A stretch of 5,059 nt of DNA from CAZCBJ01 sp964496705 (GTDB lineage Bacteria > Chloroflexota > Anaerolineae > Anaerolineales > Anaerolineaceae), in contig CAZCBJ010000258.1 in the NCBI GenBank assembly GCA_964496705.1, positions 1-5,059 on the forward strand, written 5' to 3'. The notes beneath the pieces were generated by a model. That model had not been told where the DNA came from. It made no database searches and worked only from the letters and a program-made list of their open reading frames with translations. Below, one piece after another: positions 1-5,059 of this stretch. A program made the translations under genes and the position numbers. The first letter of the stretch is position 1. Every line of letters starts with the position of its first letter.

Positions 1-837
1 CCAGTGGGCGGCGCCGGTAACGCCGGAGCCGTGGCACTTGGAGCAGCCGGTGCCGGTGCCGCCGGTGATGGTGGCGTCGTGGTCGAGGAGGCTGGTCACC
101 GCGTGGAGCCCCGAAACGGGGTCGCCCGCCGCGGGCCCTCCGGCGGTGTGACAGGCCGTGCAGGCGATGGCCGTGGTGTTCCAGGCCGGGGCGCTCTTGG
201 TGTTGTGGCACCCCGTGGGGCTCGCGAAGCTGCCGCAGGTGATGGCCGGCGACGAGCCCGCGGGCGAGAGGCCCGCGTTCACCAGCTTGACGCCGTTGAT
301 CAGGCTGTGGCCCGCGGTGTTGTTGGGGTGGCAGGCCGTGCAGTTCGCCGTGCTGCCCGTGGCCCAGCCCTTGGCGGTGTAGTGCCGGGTGTGGGCACCG
401 GTGGCCGGCGGCAGGGCGTGGCAGCTCGAGCAGGTGGTCGTGCCCGTGCCCCACGCCGGGGTGGTGGCCCCGTTGTGGCAGTTGACGCTGGCGCAGGTCT
501 TGGCCCCCGAGTTCCAGGTGCCGTTGGCAGTGCCGAAGGCCCCGCCGATGGCGCCGCTGGCCATGTTCTTGGTGCCGTTGCGGTGGGCGTTGCCGTAGCT
601 GGTGACCCCGGCGCCGTGGCACAGGGTGCAGGTGCCCGAGGCGTTGGCGGCGAGCGGGCTCGTCGGCGAGCCGTTGTCGCGCATGCCGTGCTTGATGTGG
701 TCGCCAGCCGACGCGTAGAAGTACTCCGAGGCCTTCTCGGGGGTGAACCCAAAGGCCGCTAGGATGGCCGCCGCGTCGGGGTTGCCCCCGGCGGTCAGGA
801 GGTCGTCGTTGGGCCCGAACTCGTGGCAGGTGTCGCA
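1..837 (-). other. Second haem-binding region (8 motifs visible, continues off the edge)
   Basis: Haem motifs resume with CDTCH (823-837) after more than 500 haem-free residues. CTLCH, CASVNCH (475-495), CSSCH, CTACH, a CX8CH motif (205-237), CTACH and CSKCH follow. CASVNCH...W...CSSCH is a textbook CX4CH/CxxCH pair. The stretch from 237 to 31 closely resembles 3880 to 3674 in the first haem region, including the shared words SGLHAV and ACTACHT. No stop is reached, so the number of motifs downstream is unknown. Confidence 0.85.
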
Positions 838-2433
838 CGCCATGGCCGTGCCGCCGCCGGTGCCCGAGGGCGGGGCGTACTGGGGCAGCGCGCCGTAGGG
901 GCCGGTGTAGGTGATGTAGGCGTTGTCCCAGTAGTACCCGGTGGAGTCCGAGGTCGCGGCGCTGGTGGCCAGATTGAACCGGATGCGCACCGCGACCGCC
1001 GTGTCGGTGGTCGTCACCGCGTTCGCGGTCGGCGTCACGAACGCCCCGTCGGCGCCCGCCGTGTTGTTGACCGTCCACTCCTGGAACACGGTCCCGCCGG
1101 CGTTCTCCAGCGCGAAGAACAACCCCTGGGTGGCGCCGGTGCCCGTCCTCGTCCGGCGATAGGAGATCCCCCGGGTGATCGCCGTCCCGGTCGGGATCGG
1201 GGTGCTCAGAGCATATCGGTGGTAACCGGCGTAGCTCTTGGTCTGGGCCTGGTTCGTCGTCACCACGGAGTACACCGAACCCGTCGTCGGAGTATCGGCG
1301 GTGGCCGAAAGCGAGTTCCAGGAGGAGGCGAAGGTCACGCTCCCCGTGGGCGTCGTGGTAACCGTCAGCGGCCAGTGGGTGGTGACGTCGGTGCTGGTGG
1401 TGTATCTCCCGTCCCTCAGTACGGGCCCGAGGGTGAAAACGCTGGACTGGAACGTCGTGACCGGGTTCACGGAGCCGCTCGAGACGGTGAGGTAGGTGGC
1501 GTCGAGCAGGCGGCTCTGGAAGGTTCGCGAACTGGTGGCCGCATTCGCGACGTTTAGGACCACCAGGATCTCCCGGGGCGTCGCCGTGGTCACCGCGTAG
1601 CTCATCCCGGTGAGCGTGTAGGACCCGGCGGAGTGCGTCGGCGTACCGATCAGGACCTCGTCGCCGTTGAAGGTCCCGTTGGTGTTCAGGGTGCGGTTGG
1701 GGTTGTCGTACAACCGCACGTTCGCGATGTCGGTCGCGTGCACCGCGGTGCCCAGGTTGTCGACCCTGAGGGAGGTGACCGTCACCGTCGCCGTGCTCGC
1801 CGTGAGCAAGATCCGGTCGATCACCACGTTGTTCGTGTCGGCCTTCGGCAGGTGCCAGCCCGGAGGCACCGGGGTGGCCTGGGTCACCGCCAGGGTGCCG
1901 GGCAACGGCACCGTGAAGGTGTTGGAGCTAAAGGCGGTGAAAGCGTTGACCGTGCCGCTCGAGGCGGTGACGGCGTCCACCCGGGTAATCACCGTCGAGC
2001 CCGCGGTCGCCCCCGCGGCCAGGTCCACGGTGACCAGCAGGTTGCGCGCGGTGCTCGCCGGGACCACGTAGCTGAGGCCCGTGATCGTGTAGGCCGACCC
2101 GCCCCAGGCGGCGGTGCCCACCAGGACGTCGGTGCCGGGCTCGTAGGTGCCGACGACCCCGTTGTCCTCGTAGACCTTGACGTTGGTGATGTCGGTGTTG
2201 GTCGCCGTGCCGGTCTCGCTCACCGTGAACCCGCTCACCGTCACCGGGCCCACCGCGTTGGCGGTCCAGGTCATCTTGTCGGTGACGAAGTTGGTGGCCC
2301 CGGCGTTCACGTCGCCCGCCGCCGGCAGGGCGTCGGGGGTGGCCACCGTCAGGGTGGGGCTCTGGATGGTAAAGGTGTTCGAGGCGGTGACCGGGGTGCC
2401 GGTCACCGTGCCCATGGACGCGGTCATCGCCGA
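1..2433 (-). CDS. Multihaem c-type cytochrome, continuation after the gap (no stop, runs off left edge)
   Basis: This frame is open for all 811 codons from the gap to the left edge, with codons ending at position 1, and continues the cytochrome encoded at 2534-4690. Residues 1-23 finish a beta-rich module cut by the gap. Residues 24-175 and 176-335 are two more related modules. Residues 336-512 form another haem-free beta-rich domain ending in YYWDNAYITYTG. After a Gly/Pro-rich linker the haem motifs resume: CxxCH at residues 533, 602, 668, 698, 758 and 797, CX4CH at 647 and CX8CH at 733. Codons are strongly C/G-ending (GCC, ACC, AAC, TGC, CAC), as in the upstream piece. The apparent frame change relative to 2534-4690 is explained by the placeholder length of 100 Ns. 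The C-terminus lies outside the window. The combined protein exceeds 1530 residues. Its electron partner or terminal acceptor cannot be read from the sequence. Confidence 0.9.
31..237 (-). repeat. Haem block copy 2 (CX8CH, CxxCH, CxxCH)
   Basis: Residues 733-801 of the second piece hold a CX8CH motif, a Trp, ACTACHT, then PVSGLHAVTS, a His-Asp and GTGCSKCH. This mirrors 3674-3880 on the far side of the haem-free modules. Confidence 0.7.
898..1428 (-). other. Haem-free beta-rich domain, possibly jelly-roll-like
   Basis: Residues 336-512 of the second piece contain no Cys. They are rich in Thr, Ser, Val and aromatics. The segment contains SVTFASSWNSLSATAD, a basic patch RGISYRRTRT, GLFFALENAGG, AVRIRFNL and the ending STGYYWDNAYITYTG. 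An Asp-Asn in a final hydrophobic strand is common in extracellular jelly-roll (carbohydrate-binding-like) domains. I do not recognise a specific family, so the fold is an inference. It joins the second haem region through a Pro/Gly-rich linker (LPQYAPPSGTGGG). Confidence 0.5.
1429..1908 (-). repeat. Beta-sandwich-type module 2 (divergent copy)
   Basis: Residues 176-335 of the second piece repeat the order of module 1 with lower identity. VTVTSLRVDNLG matches VTVSGFTVSETG. DIANVRLYDN matches DITNVKVYED. GDEVLIGT matches GTDVLVGT. YTLTGMSYAV matches YTITGLSYVV. ILVVLNVA matches LLVTVDLA. LTVSSGSVNP...SSVFTL matches VTASSGTVNA...SNTFTV. It carries a short insertion (NPNRTLNTNGTFNGD), possibly a metal-binding or surface loop. 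It lies directly after module 1. Confidence 0.65.
1909..2364 (-). repeat. Beta-sandwich-type module 1
   Basis: This complete copy of the repeated module spans about 152 residues (residues 24-175 of the second piece). In order it holds TLTVATPDALP, TDKMTWTANAVGPVTVSGF, a segment DITNVKVYEDN, an Asp-containing loop GTYEPGTDVLVGT, YTITGLSYVVP, LLVTVDLA, and the closing DAVTASSGTVNAF...SNTFTV. It has no Cys or haem motif. The architecture resembles extracellular beta-sandwich adhesion or spacer domains. I cannot assign a named family, and ligand binding is unknown. Confidence 0.7.
2197..2283. repeat. 87-bp near-identical direct repeat, copy A
   Basis: This stretch starts GTTGGTCGCCGTGCC and ends GTCCAGGTCATCTTGTCGGT. 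It matches 2534-2620 with a single difference (A versus G, giving Val instead of Ala). It encodes the TDKMTWTANA...SETGTATN part of module 1. Flanking sequence diverges more, so this is the most conserved part of the module. Confidence 0.9.
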
Positions 2434-2533
2434 NNNNNNNNNNNNNNNNNNNNNNNNNNNNNNNNNNNNNNNNNNNNNNNNNNNNNNNNNNNNNNNNNNN
2501 NNNNNNNNNNNNNNNNNNNNNNNNNNNNNNNNN
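2434..2533. other. Assembly gap of exactly 100 Ns inside the cytochrome gene
   Basis: One hundred Ns is the conventional length for a gap of unknown size. It falls within a repeated module. Both flanks end on codon boundaries of the same gene, so the true missing length should be a multiple of three, which 100 is not. Aligning the flanks to module 1 suggests about 219 missing bases, or 219 plus whole modules of about 456 bases. Confidence 0.95.
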
Positions 2534-2620
2534 GTTGGTCGCCGTGCCGGTCTCGCTCACCGTGAACCCGCTCACCGTCACCGGGCCCGCCGCGTTGGCG
2601 GTCCAGGTCATCTTGTCGGT
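2534..2620. repeat. 87-bp near-identical direct repeat, copy B (abuts the gap)
   Basis: This is the partner of 2197-2283, with one mismatch over the visible length. It ends exactly at the first N, so the match may continue into the gap. Its position explains why the assembly broke here. It encodes the same part of module 0. Confidence 0.9.
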
Positions 2621-4690
2621 AAGCACGTTGGTCGCGCCCCGGAAGACCGTCGCCCCCCCCGGCAGCGCGTCGGGGGTCGCCACCGTCAGGGTCCCCACGG
2701 TCGCCTGCGCCCGCATCGCCCAGTCCGGCGTCAGGCCGTAGTGGCAGCTCACGTTGTTGCAGGTCTTGTAGGGCGGCGCCGCCTCCACCAACTTGGCGCT
2801 CGCGTTGTAGCTCGCGGTGCCCCGCAGGTTGTACGCCGTGTTCAGGGTCATGTTCAGGTGGGCGGCGTTGGAGAGCGTCGTGATGTTCGTCAAACCGCTG
2901 TTGATGTGGGTGGCCGAGAGGTCCGACCCGCCCCAGTGGCACGCCGAGCACGCCATGCCCGCGTTGTCGATGTGCTTGTCGTGGGCGCCGATGGCGTTCG
3001 GGCGCACGGTGCTGGTCTTGCCGTCGCCCGCCACCGGCCGACCGTCGCCCTTGAGGGGCACGTCGGCGCCGTGGCAGCTGGTGCAGGCCGTGATGGCGTT
3101 GGCGGTGGTGAGCGCGGTGCTCACGTTCCAACCGGTATCGACGTAGTTGTGGATGCCGTCCACGGTGGTGTGGCAGCCGGTGCACAGGTTGGTGGTGGTG
3201 TTGTACGCGGTCGGCGTGCCGTTGGTGTTGGCGTTCACCTGGATGACGCCGTCGCCGTGGTGGCTGGCGCCGCCCCAGTCGTTGGTGCCGAAGGTGAAGG
3301 TGTAGGCGGCGCTCTCCAACACGTGGCACTCGTAGCACTCGTAGTTGGTGCCCTGGTCGCCGTGGGTGGCTCTGGTGAGGGCCGAGGTGCGGTGATCGAC
3401 CCCGGTGGCCCACCCAGTGGCCCAGTCGCCGTGGCAGCCGACGCAGGAGCCGGTGCTGTTGGTGGCCGCGTAGGTCCACCGGTGGCGCCAGGCGTCCCGG
3501 TGCATCAGGTTGCCCGCGCCGGTGTCGTGGCAGCCGACGCCGGTGGCCGCGCAGGTGCCGGCGTTGTCGCTGGCCCCCGGGGCCCAGAAGGCCCCGATCC
3601 CCATGGCCGTGCGGTGGGCGGCGACGGTGCCGTTGCCCTCGAGGACGGCGTTTTGGTGGCCGGCGCCGGGGGTGTGGCAGGCCGTGCAGCCGGTGCCCAG
3701 GGTCCCGTCGTGCCGGACCCCCGAGACGCTCGGCGTCACCGCGTGGAGGCCCGAGATCGGGTTGACCGTAGCGGTGGTGGTGTTGGTGTGGCAGGCAGTG
3801 CACGCGAGGGGCCCGGGCGCGCCCCACACCGCGGTGCCGGTGGCGTGGCAGCCGAGATCGCCGCCGGCCGCTGCCATGCAGGTGTTGGTCCCGTCGGTCC
3901 AGCCCATGCCCGCCCGCACCACGTTGGCCTCGTCTTGCAGGGCCACGGCGCCGTCGGTCAGGGTGGTCTTGACGCTGATGTGGGTCGAGTCGGCCACCGT
4001 GCCGTGGCAGGCGGTGCAGGTCTTGCCCTTGTCGAAGTGCTTGGTGTGGGAGGCCGCCGAAATCGCCCGGGCGCCGGTGTTGTTGGCGCTGGCGGGCGGG
4101 TCGCCCCAGTAGTGGCAGGCGTCGCAGGCGAGCTGCCCGGTGGTGTCCCACAGGGCCGACTGGTTGGAGGCCAGGGGCCGGTTGTGGCACGCCGCCGTGG
4201 AGCAGGTGCCGTTGGCCGCCGCGTCGTTGGCCGGCGCCGCGCCCCGGGAGTAGGTGACCTTGGCCGCGTCGAAGTTGGTTGAGCCGTTGAGGTGGCTGGT
4301 CAGGTTGGCGGCGGTGTGGCAGTCGGTGCACGGCGCGCTGCCGTAGCCGTTGTCCACGTGCTCGTTGTGGGCGCTGGAGGCCATCTTATTCACCGCAGCC
4401 GCGCTGCCTCGGTGGCAGCTGGCGCAGTCGTCGGCGAGCGCCGTGCCCCAGGTGTAGGGCCGCTCGGGCGCCACCGTGGCCCCGGTGCCGTTGTTGTGGC
4501 AGGCGTTAGCGCTGCACGTCCCCTTGGCCAGGGTGGTGGAGACGCCGGTGTAGGTGAGGCCGCCGACCACCGTCCAGGTGCCGTTGAGGTGCCCCACGGT
4601 CGGCGCCGCCGTCGGCCAGGTGGTGGCGTTGTGGCAGGTGGCGCAGCCGATGCTGCGGCCGTAGGTGGCCGCGCTGCCGGTGTGGGCCAC
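2534..4690 (-). CDS. Multihaem c-type cytochrome, N-proximal piece (5' end missing, interrupted by gap)
   Basis: This is the upstream piece of a large extracytoplasmic multihaem cytochrome, 719 codons up to the gap. It carries 17 haem-type motifs. The CxxCH motifs begin at residues 16, 89, 121, 189, 225, 297, 335, 416, 452, 503, 536 and 581. CX4CH motifs begin at 59, 163 and 644, a CX9CH at 271 and a CX6CH at 380. Many extra His residues (for example in HTKHFD, MHRDAWRHRW and AHDKHID) could be distal haem ligands. The order CX4CH, Trp, CxxCH matches the Geobacter-type GSu_C4xC__C2xCH repeat as I remember it. From about residue 662 a haem-free beta-rich module begins and runs into the Ns. The likely role is electron transfer in the periplasm or at the cell surface, inferred from the family. 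The only possible start, GTG at 4690, has no ribosome-binding site or signal peptide, so the true N-terminus is probably absent. The piece at 1-2433 continues the same gene. Confidence 0.9.
2741..4645 (-). other. N-proximal haem-binding region (17 Cys-Xn-Cys-His motifs)
   Basis: This is the haem-rich segment of the first cytochrome piece. On the plus strand each motif appears as GTGGCA followed by a nearby GCA, the complements of Cys-His and the first Cys. Pairs with the pattern C-Xn-C-H, Trp, C-x-x-C-H recur: residues 59-93, 163-193, 271-301 and 380-420. Between them lie single CxxCH motifs preceded by His-rich stretches. The last motif, CNNVSCH at 2741-2761, is followed by a Trp (residue 657), but its CxxCH partner is missing because the beta-rich modules start there. 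Covalent haem attachment is inferred from the motifs. Confidence 0.85.
3674..3880 (-). repeat. Haem block copy 1 (CX9CH, CxxCH, CxxCH)
   Basis: Residues 271-339 of the first piece hold a CX9CH motif, a Trp, ACTACHT, then PISGLHAVTP, a His-Asp and GTGCTACH. The same order and spacing recur at 31-237. The two are about 69 residues each and clearly related at the protein level. Confidence 0.7.
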
Positions 4691-4717
4691 GTGACATCAG
4701 ATATCGAGGAACTCAGC
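4691..4717. other. Abrupt junction between cytochrome and ACT gene
   Basis: These 27 bases separate the first usable cytochrome start (GTG, 4690-4688) from the ACT start. On the minus strand an in-frame TGA (4699-4697) is followed immediately by TGT CAC, encoding Cys-His, as if a haem motif had been cut. There is no signal peptide, no ribosome-binding site for the GTG and no room for divergent promoters. Base composition shifts here from very GC-rich to moderate. A chimeric join or a rearrangement is likely. Confidence 0.6.
4706..4710 (+). promoter_or_regulatory. Shine-Dalgarno for the ACT-domain gene
   Basis: GAGGA lies seven bases before the ATG at 4718, a normal distance. It fixes the start of the ACT gene. 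No -10/-35 promoter can be seen upstream. Confidence 0.75.
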
Positions 4718-5059
4718 ATGAAAACCTATCTGGTCGTCACAGTCACCTGTCCCGATCATCCGGGGATTGTCGAACGCCTCACAGACGTCGTGGTGGCGCA
4801 TTCGGCGAACTGGGAAGAGAGCCGAATGGCTCGCCTGGCTGGCGTTTTCGCGGGGATCGTGAAGATTGGTGTTCCGGGCGAGCGAGCCGAAGCCCTGACC
4901 ACGGCGCTCCAGTCTCTCGCCAACGAAGAGACGGCGATTACCGTCAAGCGGACTTCGCCCGCAACGTCCGAGGTGCCGAGCGATGCGCGGTTGTGCGAAC
5001 TGCGCTTGTGGGGTGCAGACCACGAGGGGATCGTCCACACGGTCGCCGCGTACCTTGCC
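4718..5059 (+). CDS. ACT-domain protein, GcvR-like (N-terminal part, cut by right edge)
   Basis: The 114 visible codons encode a small-molecule-sensing ACT protein resembling GcvR, the repressor partner of GcvA in the glycine cleavage system. The first ACT domain spans about residues 3-75: strand KTYLVVTVT, the turn CPDHPGIV (11-18), then NWEESRMARLAGVFAGIV (31-48), a signature of GcvR-type ACT domains. A linker follows, and a second ACT domain starts at about 92 (LCELRLWGADHEGIVHTV). Two ACT domains fit GcvR, which is about 190 residues in E. coli, so roughly 60-80 residues should lie beyond the edge. ATG at 4718 is supported by GAGGA seven bases upstream and by the usual ACT N-terminus. Codon use (AAA, TAT, ACA, GAT, ATT, GAA) differs from the cytochrome gene. 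Regulation of gcv genes is not shown; many stand-alone ACT proteins have unknown roles. Confidence 0.85.
   Translation, partial: MKTYLVVTVTCPDHPGIVERLTDVVVAHSANWEESRMARLAGVFAGIVKIGVPGERAEALTTALQSLANEETAITVKRTSPATSEVPSDARLCELRLWGADHEGIVHTVAAYLA

Larger units (their letters stand above)
2365..2707 (-). repeat. Beta-sandwich-type module 0 (interrupted by the gap)
   Basis: The module begins at about residue 662 of the first piece (TLTVATPDALPGG) and ends at SNTFTI, residue 23 of the second piece. Its visible start aligns with module 1 over TLTVATPDA, TDKMTWTANA and GPVTVSGFTVSETGTATN. Its visible end, SAMTASMGTV...SNTFTI, aligns with DAVTASSGTV...SNTFTV at the end of module 1. It has alternating Val/Thr strands and no Cys. 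A beta-sandwich fold is inferred from this pattern. By alignment with module 1, about 73 residues are hidden in the Ns. Confidence 0.7.

Noticed and set aside
1928..2433. Arg/His/Gly-rich C-terminal tail obtained by reading the upstream cytochrome frame straight through the Ns
   Set aside because: This is an artefact of the 100-N placeholder. The correct frame to the left of the gap is shifted and continues the beta-sandwich modules.
2653..2660. Run of eight C (G on the coding strand) as a phase-variation tract or frameshift error
   Set aside because: The frame stays consistent with module 1 on both sides of the run, and module lengths agree, so the length appears correct. A single short tract inside the gene is weak evidence for switching.
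2177..4282. Long plus-strand open frame across the gap, and other plus-strand frames between 4 and 4112
   Set aside because: They are antisense to the cytochrome, have Ala/Gly/Arg/Val-rich composition without recognisable domains, and exist only because GC-rich sequence has few stop codons.
4688..4690. GTG as the genuine start of the cytochrome
   Set aside because: There is no Shine-Dalgarno, signal peptide or promoter, and a Cys-His pair lies just upstream. A c-type cytochrome must be exported, so this start is not credible.
1..4690. Regularly recurring GTGGCA-type words as a CRISPR or DNA-level repeat array
   Set aside because: They are the complements of Cys-His codons in haem motifs, with irregular spacing and no conserved spacer structure.
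4697..5040. Two minus-strand open frames opposite the ACT gene
   Set aside because: The plus strand carries a clear ACT-domain protein with a ribosome-binding site. The antisense frames show no recognisable motifs.

Overview
The window is dominated by one very large, GC-rich gene on the minus strand (about 1 to 4690). It encodes a secreted-type multihaem c-type cytochrome and is open at both ends. A second, unrelated gene on the plus strand (4718 to the right edge) encodes the N-terminal part of a GcvR-like ACT-domain protein. Exactly 100 Ns at 2434-2533 look like a scaffold placeholder and split the cytochrome gene into two pieces that appear to lie in different frames. Each piece is continuously open and coding-like up to the gap, so I read them as one gene.

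Layout of the cytochrome in its own 5'->3' direction (right to left): (a) an N-proximal haem region, 4645 to 2741, with 17 Cys-Xn-Cys-His motifs; (b) a haem-free stretch of tandem beta-sandwich-type modules, about 2707 to 1429, containing the assembly gap; (c) a further haem-free, possibly jelly-roll-like domain, about 1428 to 898; (d) a second haem region, 837 to the left edge, with 8 more motifs and no stop codon. Of the 25 visible motifs, 18 are CxxCH, 4 are CX4CH and 3 have wider spacing (CX9CH, CX6CH, CX8CH). The alternation of a CX4CH-type motif, a Trp and a CxxCH resembles the Geobacter 'CxxxxCH...CXXCH' repeat family (GSu_C4xC__C2xCH). At least 1530 residues are visible.

The organism is probably a GC-rich metal- or mineral-respiring bacterium, such as Desulfuromonadia/Geobacterales, Myxococcota (Anaeromyxobacter-like) or an uncultured relative. 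This rests on the repeat family and codon usage only. The 100-N gap and fragmentary genes suggest a draft or metagenome assembly.

The right-hand junction (about 4690-4717) is suspicious. The cytochrome loses its N-terminus there without a signal peptide, ribosome-binding site or promoter. A Cys-His pair sits directly after an in-frame stop, and base and codon use change abruptly. The ACT gene starts 27 bases away with a good Shine-Dalgarno but no visible promoter. The two genes may be joined by misassembly or a rearrangement, so I would not infer a functional link. I see no tRNA, rRNA, CRISPR array, insertion sequence or clear terminator.
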